The translations under genes were made by a program, and so were the position numbers. Under the pieces are notes generated by a model. The model worked only from the letters and a program-made list of their open reading frames with translations. It was not told the origin of the DNA and did not search any database. This document shows, one piece after another, positions 50,901-61,356 of a DNA stretch of 64,000 nucleotides; position 1 is the first letter of the stretch, and each line of letters opens with the position of its first letter. This DNA comes from Rachycentron canadum (taxonomy: Eukaryota > Chordata > Actinopteri > Carangiformes > Rachycentridae), in contig CM076671.1 of assembly GCA_038496675.1 (NCBI GenBank), forward strand, positions 3,924,192 to 3,988,191. Direction: 5' to 3'.

Positions 50901-52569
50901 TTCGCCCTGACTTGCTGTCCCCCTCTTGGAAGTCAGCCTCATCTGACCCTAGTGTTGCCAGTATGGAAGATACTCTCCCTGGTGAGAGGGTGACTCATTT
51001 GTCAATAAGACATGGAGAGCAATCATTATCTTATTCTGAAGCAGCATGAAGAAAATGTCCTTAAATACTGCAGCAGGACATGCAAGCTTGCTTTTTGTTG
51101 TCATAAAGAGAGCTCTATACGTTTTGATTTTGGGTCTTTCTGCCCAGGGCACTCTTACCTTTGCACTTTCCTAACTTCACCAGAAGAGTACAATTAACTA
51201 GTCTCTCTGGAGAACTTTTTCCCCAGCACTCTAAACAAATTATCCTGCAGATTTTTTTGCCCAAATCTCCACTGTCTCACTCTCCCTCATTAATTTGGGG
51301 CTCACCACAGCTGAGAGAAATAATTGCTTTTTAGTATTCTTGGCATAGTATGCTATGGGCTTCATTTTCTATAAGAAGATAAGACTAACCACTGTGATGG
51401 GATCTGCATTATTAATGTTAGTGTTCACTTGATGTTGTGTTTAGGGATGTGGGAGAACTCCACTGAAATTCGGTTTATTAACGTTTAAAAATAGGCTGCC
51501 TAATGTCCAAATATGCATGGATGTGCAATCATGCCTTTCACTTGAGAAAGAGATAGAAAAAGTGCGTTTGTGTGTGTTTCGTGCTTGTGTTTGTATGTTT
51601 GACAAATGTAAATACCAGGCGATGTCTTTGCATTTTCTGCTACGCTGCCTGTTTGCAGGTTACTTTGTTCACTTGCAGAGCGGCCGCTTCACAACAATGA
51701 GAAGTGACAGAAGAGAGAATACCACTCTCGTTTGTGGCCAGGCTTGGCTGGTTCTGTGAGGCCTGAGCTCCCTGGTGACAGAGTCCTTATTTCTGGGAAG
51801 ATGGGTCCGTAATCGGACTCATATACTTCACACCCCCTTCCATGTAATTGGACTCTGGGTCGTAGATTTAACCAGAGCTGCCAATCACTTCCTTGGAAGG
51901 GGATATGGACAGAAAGTAAAGTGGAGAAATGGAAGGGGTCTCTTCTTTCCAATACTGTGGTGTCGGATAGATAGCAGGCTTACATGTGACGTAGCTCATT
52001 TCTGACGGACAGGAGATTTTTGAACTTTTTGCTGGTTGATTTGTCTTCAAACCTTGGACAGGGTTTGCTTCAATGCTTTTTCGCACTGAAACAACATCTC
52101 ATTAGCCAACCGGTTAGTTAACTAAAACCAAAAAAAAAAATAAATGTGTGTTTTGATTATCTGAAAACATCAAAGCCAAACCCAAGTGGAAAATTCAGGC
52201 TCTTGTAACGTCCAACCAGCTTTACAGCTCAGGACAATACATGCACAATAGCAATTTAGTAGTACTGCTGCTTAGCTATTTCAGAGGTTACATGTCGTGT
52301 ATGTTTTGAGTACCACGAAATGACTGGCTCCAATCTGAACTTTGCAGATGTGAACTGAACTTGGTGCAGGCATGGAATATGTGCCAGGGAAAAACCTATT
52401 AAATTTGGGTCTGATCCAAATCATCTCCTATGAATTAATTTTTTTTTCTCTGAAGTCTGGTCTATGTTGTTTGACAGTCAGCTTGGCTGAGGTCTGTGCT
52501 CTGTGAGTGCCTTTCTAGTTATCATAGTTACATAGTTTTACAGTTTAAACCTGAAAGCAAAAAGGTATG

Positions 52570-53560
52570 TGTATGTGTTGTGGACAACATAAGTGAGTAC
52601 ACCTGTGACCACTGCACCAAATCAGATTAGATTAGATTTGCTTTGATGGGACTACATAAATATGATGGAGGATACAGGAGGATCAGTAGGCTACTGAAAA
52701 TGAGCCAACATGCAGTTACAGCAGTTTTTCGAGATAAAGGAAGAGCCAAACTACAAGTAACAAAGGATGCAATGGCCATCCTCAAAAAATTATGCAACAC
52801 ACTATTTTCGCAACTTTGCATTGAAAAACAGATCTGAGCTTCTGATTTGGCACACGGGTTATCTGTGGACATTTGAGTCACTGTGGAAACACGTGTTTCA
52901 GTGACTGATCAGGCAGTGAGAAAGACTCTGCATGAAGTCCACCACTACAGGCGGCGTCCAAGAAGAAAACCGTTGCTTACAAAACTGCACAAAAACTGCA
53001 AGATTAAACTTTGCCAAAAAAATGCAAAAAGAAGCTTGATGAGTGTTGGCAGCACATTCTATGGTCAGAGGAAACCAAAACAAATTTGTTTAGCTCAGAT
53101 GGAGTCCAGCATGTTTGGTGTGGACCTGGCCAGTACTATCACAGTGCCGACCATAAAACATGGAGGTGGGAGTGTGCTGATATGGGACTGATGCACAGTG
53201 TAAAATGTGTAGGTGATTTTCCAAGATGACAATGATGGAAAAAATCTCTCTATTTTACCACTGTTTTTAAAGAAGATGAAGTGAAAACCATGACCTTGCC
53301 GAGTATGTCCCTGACTTGAATCAAGTAGAAAACGTTTGGAAAAGAGTGAAAGCCCTCCAGCAAAAAGCAGCTAAAAAGAATCATTTGTGAAGAATGGCAG
53401 AACATCTCTCCCCAGATTTTACTTAGATTGGTGTTATCCTTGCTGTCAAAACTGTCAAAAATAAAGGCGGACATAAAAGAATATTTAAAAAACTAAACAA
53501 AATAGAACCTCACTAATGAAGGGTGGGTTGACTTTGTTTCAGCTGGTTCTTAAAGAAGGA
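52570..53560 (+). mobile_element. Degenerate Tc1/mariner-type DNA transposon
   Basis: A transposase relic (separate entry) lies between sequences that look like transposon terminal repeats. On the left, GGACAACATAAGTGAGTACACC resembles the AGTGAGTACACC part of a common fish Tc1-like end. On the right, around 53520-53548, GGGTGGGTTGACTTTGTTTC resembles its inverted copy (GGGTGTACTCACTTTGTTGCC). The outermost ends and the TA target duplication could not be placed, so the boundaries are approximate. The element is inactive: its gene is broken and its ends have diverged. It postdates the intron into which it inserted. Confidence 0.75.
52630..53505 (+). pseudogene. Tc1-like transposase pseudogene
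   Basis: Fragments of one transposase appear in order in different frames. First comes a helix-turn-helix-like piece (GGYRRISRLLKMS, about 52660-52705). Then VSVTDQAVRKTLHE and RRPRRKPLLTKLHK (about 52895-53000), the second DNA-binding helix and basic region of Tc1 proteins. Next, the catalytic-domain start WSEETKTNLFSSDGVQHVW (about 53060-53120), then PTIKHGGGSVLIW (about 53150-53190), and near the end PDLNQVENVWKRVKA (about 53313-53357), which matches the usual PDLNPIENLW motif with the last catalytic Glu. The first catalytic Asp of the usual WSDET is Glu here. Frameshifts, stops and a large loss between the HGGGS and PDLN parts mean no functional protein. Family recognition is from memory of Tc1 proteins and is strong because motif order is preserved. 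Confidence 0.82.
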
Positions 53561-54840
53561 AATTTCATGTAGTTTGACATTTCAGATAAAAACTGGTTAC
53601 AATAAAAGCTTGAAAAGTGAGATTGATATTGTTTCGAGAAATAAATGTTGCTGTTGACATTTTCGAATGTTTCAGTCCTATGAGCAGCATCAGTTACATA
53701 AGCAGTATGGCTTTATTTCTGAAGTTGTTGTTAGGCAGATATCTCAAAACAAAATGAAGATAAAACATATTTAGCTCCATGGTTAGAGGCTGTGCCATTG
53801 GAGGCGTAATTTTGGTCTAATGTAATTTTGAGGTGAACAATAAACCCCTGCAAGTATGTTTAGTTGTCTGAAGCAGTGCTAGATGCCGTCCTCCAAAGAC
53901 AGGAAGACCAATATGAGAAGAGGAGGATCAATTAGCTTCTTTAATTAGGATAATTTGAGCCAACTTTGTTACCTCATTTACCTCTTTGGTTGATGAAAAA
54001 TGAGCGGCACAGACACACACACATCTATTTGTGTATGCTAATTGCGGTTTTTGTAACAATGTTGCGTTGAGTCTCCTTCCCTGCCTGAATAAGATGGATG
54101 CCTCTGGAGTCCCATACAGAAGGCAATAGACTGTACCTATAGTCTATTCTGTCTGTGTATCTGTATAATCACCATAGGCCAGTGATTGCACTACATTAAT
54201 TACTGTGGCACATATTTGCTGTTTTTTGACTAATGAGAAAAATCAGTTGCTGATTCATCACACATGTGGCATTTTATTTTCACAAGACTGAAGCTTAAAA
54301 GTTTCCCAGCTACTGTATAACACAAGGAAACTATTGTTTAAATTTAGACTGAAACACAATGTGCTCTAATGATAAAGAAGGCAATCTGTGGCTCACTAAC
54401 TATGCACAGTATAAATCTCTGCTGTCATACAGAGCCATACACATACATGCACAGAAAAAAAAAGTGCTGCCTTGGGAAGCTTCAGCACGTGAGCACAGTG
54501 TAAATTATCTACCCAGATTGCTTTTCTGGAGTTAATCATCTCCTTTTATGTTATTCATTTGTCAATGGTTATTGTTTGTCAAAGTAATGCAGTCGCCGCA
54601 CGATATGAAGTGGAATGTAAATTTTGTTTGGGCAACTCATCGTTATGCGCAAAAAAGAGGGTGGCCACGCTGCAGGATTTACATTTACAATTACAGTCAT
54701 GATACAATCATCTCTCATCATAATTCCTCTGCCCGGGATGTCAGCTCCGATAGAGAACAGGCTTTACACACTGCATACCAAACAGCTGCTTGGCAGGCCT
54801 GGCACCGTGCTTCAGGCCCAGTGATTTACACAATGCAAAG

Positions 54841-54859
54841 CCCCCCCCCCCCCCCCCCC
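54841..54859 (+). repeat. Poly-C run (19)
   Basis: Nineteen C in a row followed by TCTGTCTTTCTGTC. Homopolymer C this long is unusual next to the A/T runs, and its length in the assembly may be unreliable. Confidence 0.95.
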
Positions 54860-55924
54860 TCTGTCTTTCTGTCTTGCTCAGCTTCTCTGTGCCACTAATT
54901 CTTAATGTCTGCCTCTTTCAGTGTCTCGTCCCCTGTAATTCTTGCTGCTTGTCTGTCCTCGTCTTGCGAAATACAAAACACACACATTTGACCGGGGTCA
55001 TTTTGTCACTGTCTGGTGTGTAAACCATCTTTAAATGTGGATGCTCAGGCGAACTTGCAGCACCAAGGAGTCGTAATGTCATTCGTTAGTCAGCCAGTGT
55101 GATTGCCTATGTTGTCAGGCTGTGGTATGTCATCTTGTTTTGCTTGAATAGTTTTCAGCCGACGTTTTGTTTCAGCAAAGCTGCCTCCAGCTTACAAGTT
55201 GCACAGATGTAGACAGCCACAAACACACAAACACATAGTGGACACTTTACATTGTCATTTTTATATGTTTTGACACATTTTTGCAAAGCAGTGTCTCGTT
55301 ATTTTTCCCATGGCATTGTGGTGTTACATACACAGATTTAATTGTTTTGTAATCCGTCAAGATGAACAGCATGTCCTCTGTCTTTGTCTTTGATGAGTGT
55401 AATTTTTTGGAGCGGACAATTTTTACATGTTTTATTAAGTTAAGCTTTCGGGAAATCAAAGAGAAACTAAAAACAAATGCAGATAGCCTTTCGCAAAAAT
55501 ATTAATAATCATCTGAATTTACCGGCTTCTTGTAATTGGAGAAAGTTTTGCTCCTCAGCAGCAAACTCAGAAGAGATATTAGAGATTACACCAATCTGTA
55601 AATGTTCCCTATGAATAGAATGAATAACTAAAAATCAATAAGAATCAGCAGTTATTGGCACATCTGAAAAGACGAAGGTTTCGTTCTTTCTGTATTACAC
55701 TACAATCATGGTTTCACTCTGTGAGCTCATTATCATATAAAACTATTTTAGATTAGTTTTTAGATATGTTCTGAAAAGTACAGCTACCATATGTACTCAA
55801 CAAGCATTTTATTAGAAACACTTTTACACCTGCTTATTCACACAATTATCAATTATTATCCACAGCCAATCTATAGAATCATGCAGTTGCAGGTCCGGAG
55901 CTTCAGCCGATGTTCACGTCACAC

Positions 55925-56660
55925 AGAGTAAGGATGTGACTTTTTGACTTAGTGCCACACAGGCTGGTTTTGAAACTGCTGATCTCCTTGGATTTCCAGG
56001 CACAACACTCTGTACCATTTACTCAGACGGGTGTGAGGAGGAAGTGGAGGACAAATCCAGTGAGTGGCAGTTCTGCAAACAGAAACGCCTTGTTGATGTG
56101 AGAGGTCAGAGGAGAGTGGTCAGACTGGTTGGTGCTGACAGAAACCCAGATAACCACTCTTTACAACCGTGGGGAGCCAAAAAGCATCTCAGAATGCACA
56201 ACATGTCGAACCTTGAGGCGGATGGGGTACAGTAGCAAAATACGAGGCCTGCTCTGATGAATCTGGATTTCTGCTGAAGCGGCAAACGGTTGTATCACAG
56301 TGAATCCATAGATTCAACCTGGCTTGTGTCAACAGGCCGGGGTGGTGGTGGTGGTGGTGGTGTGTGGGGAGTGTTTTCTTGGCACATTGGCCTATCTGAT
56401 TATTGTTGCTGCTTTCGTGCGTCCCTTCCCACTTCCATCAGGATCATGTACTGTCTCTCACTGGTTGAATTAACATCACAGTTAATTCAGTGTACTTCAG
56501 TCATGAGATCTAAAACTAGTAGAAGACCTTTGGGATGTGTTAGAAAAGGCGATTGGCAGCATCTATGTGCAGCTGACAAATCGGCAGAAATGATCCACCA
56601 GAATCTTAGGGGAGAGTTTCCGATTTGTTGTGGAATCTGTGAATTGAAGCTACTTTGAGA
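55925..56660 (+). pseudogene. Transposase pseudogene of the second Tc1-like element
   Basis: Broken pieces of a Tc1-like transposase can be read. One is SSEWQFCKQKRLVDVRGQRR and the residues after it, up to VRLVGADR (about 56056-56145), the second DNA-binding part. Then a frame change occurs where a short block seems to be missing, followed by a remnant of the LYNRG...ISECTxxxLRRMGY region in another frame. A further piece reads STWLVSTG, a run of Gly from a GGT repeat, then WGVFSWHIG (about 56310-56385), the segment following the second catalytic Asp region. The last piece is around 56520-56660. A block that should contain the WSDES motif is largely lost: only TCTGATGAATCTGGATTTC remains near 56253. 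No functional protein is possible. Confidence 0.78.
56340..56363 (+). repeat. (GGT)n run inside the second transposon relic
   Basis: About seven GGT units lie in the transposase relic, coding for a polyglycine stretch. Related elements have a shorter GGTGGTGGT here, so this is probably expansion after insertion. Confidence 0.8.
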
Positions 56661-58178
56661 GCAAAGGGAGAAGCTACCTAGTGTACAGTGTTCCTGATAA
56701 AGCAGTCAGTGTATACGTGTTAGCATTTCTGGAACAAACTTTTTAAATATTCTTTTTCTGCCCTCAGGATGTATTGCAAGCCAAGGTCCCACTGAAACTG
56801 CGTACACAAAATAATGTAATTCTACATCTGCTTTGGTGTCACTTGTACTTTTTGTTCTCTTAAATCCCGAAAAATAGTTGAAATATTGAGGATAAAAGTT
56901 TAAATCCAACAGCTGCCTTTTACGTGGGCTGGCAGGCCTTGTGACCCTCCTGCTGTAGATATAAAGTTTGCCTCAGGTCCACAAAAAACTGCAAACTTGA
57001 AACACCCAAGTTCACAGAGCATCTCTATGTCAACTCAGCTAAAGCTCCAGGGCTCCAAGGACCCAGCATTATTGGTTCTTTTTAATTATACAGGTGCTAT
57101 TTTTGAATATGTTCATCAGCAATAATTTAAGGTTTCTAACAGTAACTGTGATATCGAGAAAGCCAAATGACATTACCAAAGCCTGGGTGGTTCAGCATTC
57201 GTTATTTACCAATAGACTCTTGATAAATCAAAATAAGAAACATGTTTGTGTGTGAATTTATAGAAAAGTACATGGCAGGTAATGAATTGTTGCGCTGCTT
57301 TTCAAGTGATGCATTCCTCTTTATAGACTCAATTATCTTCACCATAAAAGAGGTTCTGCGGGCTGGCACAGCGAGTTAAAATACGCTGTTCCATCTAACC
57401 GTGATGTGGAAGAGAGGAGCCTGAGCCTTTCTGTGAACATCGAGTGCCTTGGTGCATACAGAACGGACACATAAACCTCTGTGGATATCCCCGTCTTTCA
57501 TTATTTTTATTCACTTGCTATCACTCAGTTTTAGTGAGAGGCTACATGCAGCGGTGCACTTGTTAAATCAGAGAAATTTGACAGCTTCGTCTTTGATATC
57601 TTCCTCTGGATTTTCCTGCTAAGTTGCACTTTTCAACTTCAACAAGGGAATTGTTAGGGTTTATCATAAAATGTGTCATAAGAATAACTAGTGAAACAAT
57701 CTACCTCAGCCTGTGGCTTTGTACCTTGGACATTCGCGTCAGTCATGATCCCTCAGATAGTCGGCTCATACATTCATCATCTTATTTCTATATCTCTGTG
57801 TTTGGTGGAACAGCTGACAAGTGCTTTTGTTTCACCTCTGGTAGCACAAAATCTCCATAATAAGTTCTCTGTTCAAGACTTTTATGATCATTTTATGCTC
57901 AAAATTACATGTACAAGAGGACTCAGTGTCTGGTCTGACTGTTGTGTGGATTTGAAGTGCGCTTTCAGCCAATTTTTCTTCAGTATTCAAGTGTTGCTTT
58001 TCCCTGTTCATTTTATCAGGGAAGCTAGAGCACAAATCCGGCAAAAGCAGCTTTATTTTAATGTCACAGGTATTATATTTGCTGAAGAGCGAATATTGAA
58101 ATGGGCTTGAACTTGGCACGTTTAAGGGGCTTCGCATCCGTTCTGCTTGTGGTGCAGATCTGGGTTTGGAAAATTAGT

Positions 58179-58252
58179 CCCCCACCCCCACCCCCCCAAG
58201 ACCTGATGCTAGTTTAGCACTTCTCCTTCTCACTTTTTTTTTTTTTTTTTTT
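58179..58252 (+). repeat. C-rich stretch and adjacent poly-T
   Basis: 58179-58198 reads CCCCC A CCCCC A CCCCCCC, a quadruplex or i-motif candidate on the opposite strand. A run of about 19 T follows at 58234-58252. Confidence 0.85.
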
Positions 58253-58558
58253 AAAAAGCCCTCTCTTTCTGCAGTTGTCCCTCTGCTGAAACCCTGATGC
58301 TGTGTGACAAGAGTTTTATGCTAATGCAAGCAGTTCAGATTGGGGGGGGCAATGACAAGGGACCAAGATTCATCCAACAGACATCCTGCACTGGTAACAT
58401 GTAGAGCAGAGCTTCTCGCCTCATTTGACGTTTAAGTTATTTCATTTTATGTCCAAAACGCTCTTTTTAAGGCCTAATTATACATGAGCCGCCAGAAAGT
58501 AACAATGTAAGGTACAAGGGTTGGAGAGATTGCAAGAAATATACTCCCTGCCCTCCCC

Positions 58559-58585
58559 CTATATCTATATCTATCACCTATATCT
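58559..58585 (+). repeat. Short (TATATC)n-like repeat
   Basis: CTATATCTATATCTATC followed by CCTATATCTC, a degenerate hexamer repeat. Confidence 0.7.
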
Positions 58586-59089
58586 CAGTGAAAAATATGT
58601 AGACGAGGAAAATAGCCTTAAATTACCTTAAATGTCAATTAACATAACCTATTTGTCAAGTCACATTACATGTTATTCAAACACAACCTTTGCGAAAATG
58701 TAAAATTTCCTCTGGGGTCTAAATGTATTATTACAATACATTATACCACTATGAACCAATAAAAATATAAAACATAAAAAAGAAAAATCCCTCTTGCCTT
58801 CTTATCTGTTTTACTGTGTACTTTTTCTTAGTGTAGACGTGTGAGTATTTATTTATATTTGCTGTGCTGAGTTTTTTCTGCACAGTAGAAGTGTTGCTTC
58901 TAGGATGCCAGGCACACAGCTCAGCTTGGAGAAAACCAAAAAAAAAAAAAACCCACACTGTCATGAGGCCAGCCTCAAGCTTTGGACACGTTGTAGCGGG
59001 TAAATTATCTCAGCAATTTTGTGCAAAGATCAGGGGGGTGTCACGAGGAAATGTTCCCGTGTAAACAAGGCATTTGTATCAGAGATCCC

Positions 59090-59530
59090 ATGAGTGATTC
59101 ATCGGCTCCTTTTGTTAAGCTCAATTAATCCTTTTACCTACTGTTGTACCGCCGGGACTGCTTCACCCCCCTTTCGAGTTGGCTTTTCAAAAATTAATCA
59201 GGTTTTCTTCATTTGGGAGGAGGGTTGCCAGAGCACATTTGAGAGAACTCAGTGGATCACAAGGTCGAGTTCATTAAACAGGAGCAAACTCAAGGGAGAG
59301 AGCGCGTAAAAGTACACTCGGCGACAGTGTGAAAGGAGAGCCATCAAGTGACCCAATCTCTGCCCAGCAGCTGGTCACTCACTCCCCGGCCAATTAGCCC
59401 AGAGAGTTGAGATGCTTTCACTCGGCATGATAAGGCCCTCCTCCTTCTCATCGGTCTCCTTTAATCAGCCTTTCCTGAGCATCGGTCTTCAGATTAAGGC
59501 TCTATCTATGCCATGCAGAGGAAGGGCCTG
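59090..59530. promoter_or_regulatory. Less AT-rich block, possible conserved non-coding element
   Basis: About 440 bp with no simple repeats and a more balanced base composition than its surroundings. It includes CTCAATTAATCC, AAAATTAATCAGG, CCAATTAGCCC and TTTAATCAGC. There is no exon-like frame. The composition suits a conserved intronic enhancer, but function is only inferred. Confidence 0.25.
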
Positions 59531-61334
59531 TTCACTCACAGCAGTCCCGCCTCTTAACAGGAGAGGCAGTGGTGTGTGAGCAGGGGAGGCATGGGTCGAC
59601 AGAGATAAGATGCAACGAGTGTCGGTGAGGAAGGGATGAAGCAAAGCAGGCGAGTAGTCCGCACAATTGAAAGTGGTTAGTGAGTCGCAGGTGTGTGTGA
59701 GTGTGCCCGTGTGCGCACCTGAGTGTACACATTACCGATCACTGTCCTGTCTTTTCATTGTGAATCAAACACATCGCATATAACATTCATTTTCTTGCCA
59801 GAGAAATGCAAACAGACAGGAAATTATATTCCTGAATTCTTCCTTTGACCATTAACGATTGTGCCCAGGTATGAAATCACAATATGTACTGTCCTGAACA
59901 AACACTCTCCAAATTATTCAACTGCACTCGAAAAAAAATGGGATTACATCTGAAGCTGTGCCACATTCAGAGGAGATCTGTGAAAGCACATCGTGTTTAA
60001 TCCAAACATAGATTTGGTTGCCCTCTAAAGAGTGGATATCTGTGTAGTTCCTTTCCAAATGCAAGTCTGTTTCCTCTGCTTCAGTTCTCTTCATTCAGCT
60101 CTTACAAGGGCACTTCACAGAAAGAGGGAGGGGCAGTGGAGTTGTTTCAGGTCTGTCGCAGACTTGAAATACCCTCTTGTTGTTACAAACAGAGGGATTA
60201 TGGCCCATTGCCTTTTGAAAAAGCCTCTCTCTGTCCCCTCAGTAATGTTCCCATCATCGAGCCATTACACCAATGTGCTGCTCACCAGTGCCGCTTTCAA
60301 CAGACTGACTGAGCACTTAGGCCTCTCCGGGTAGTGTGTGAAAAAGGAAAGGCGGGTTTTTGTGCTACCTGCAGAGACGTTTGTCCTTGTGTTTCACAGG
60401 ATGTCAATTTGACTCGATCCATCGGGGCCCTTTGGTAGCGCAGAATCATAAGGTCTCTTGCTGGGATGTTGAAAGAATGTGACGAAGAAATGTTGAATGA
60501 AAGCTGTTTAACATTTGCCTTTGTTCGTGGCGTGAAGCTTGGAGTTGACTAAGGTTGCAGGTGAAACATACTTTCCATTTCAATTCAGAGATTTGCATTT
60601 GTCCTTCCTTTAGACAGTATGATTTGGTTCAGTTTTCTGTGACTTTTCCGACATCGGACTTCAATGTCACGTTTTCATTATGCGGCAGCTGAGCACTGCC
60701 TGTTGGTTTAGTGGAACTGATTGTTTTTTGATGACAGTTGAGAAGGTGACTCACATATTTAGTTGATGCTTAACATTGGTGGTAAGTAAGGGCACTGGAA
60801 TGTGTGCAAAATTGTAATGCTGGTAGAAGTTGGCACCAAAGAGCACCCTAACCTTTGAGTGATCATGGACGGTTTTGCTTTTGGTTGTGTAAAATATCTG
60901 CTTAGAGGTTTTCAACATTTTCAACGCCTGTATTCAGACGTGAAGCTCTTGCTTCTCTTGCTTGTTCGAAAAAGACTTTGCTTATTTACTTTACTTACTT
61001 TACAAAATGAGCAGACAAAGAAAGATTTGCGTAGATGCTGACGTGCAGTTAATGAGCGGCCTTTAAACGGCAACAGCAGTTTCTAAAATGTTAGAAGTTA
61101 GTCTCTGTCTGCAGATAACAAATCTTTTTTCAGAAATAAAGTGCCATTCAGAGCTCTGTGCTCAAAATGTTTGACATGATCAAGTTGAATTTATGTAGAA
61201 TTTGCCTCTCCAACCCAGTTTTATGTAGCGACACCCCTGGGACTGGACCCAGGCTCGTGGAAAAGAACAGCAGCTTGGCGAAGTGGTTATCCATCACGCT
61301 TCAGTCTATCTCCGCAGGGGGAAACGGTCAAAGA

Positions 61335-61356
61335 AACACACACACACACACACACA
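61335..61356 (+). repeat. (CA)n microsatellite
   Basis: Eleven AC units after GGTCAAAGAA. Confidence 0.93.

Larger units (their letters stand above)
37597..52569 (+). other. Downstream intron, segment 2: mostly unannotated non-coding
   Basis: Apart from the candidate exon at 38721 and simple repeats, no gene or mobile element could be identified with confidence. A TTAACCCTTTAA motif at 41690 followed by poly-A could mark one end of an old DNA transposon, but no partner end was found. Open frames (for example 41002-41457, encoded largely by the CT-rich tract, and 43426-43932) show no domain. Confidence 0.45.
55794..56713 (+). mobile_element. Degenerate, internally deleted Tc1-like element, second family
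   Basis: The left end (from TACTCAACAAGCATTTTATT) and the right end (up to AAAGCAGTCAGTGTA) are imperfect inverted copies of each other. Reversed and complemented, the right end reads TACACTGACTGCTTTATCAG. TA is present at both outer edges, as expected for Tc1/mariner insertion. The interior matches, from memory, a very widespread fish element whose nucleotide sequence includes blocks such as AATCATGCAGxTGCAGGTC, GCAGTTCTGC and TTTTCTTGGCACA. At about 920 bp it is shorter than the roughly 1.2 kb I would expect, in line with several internal deletions. It lies about 2.2 kb from the other Tc1-like relic but belongs to a different subfamily. Confidence 0.8.

Noticed and set aside
61225..61320. 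tRNA-like or SINE promoter motif near GGACTGGACCCAGGCTCG
   Set aside because: The B-box consensus (GGTTCGANNCC) is not matched on either strand and no A box or cloverleaf was found.
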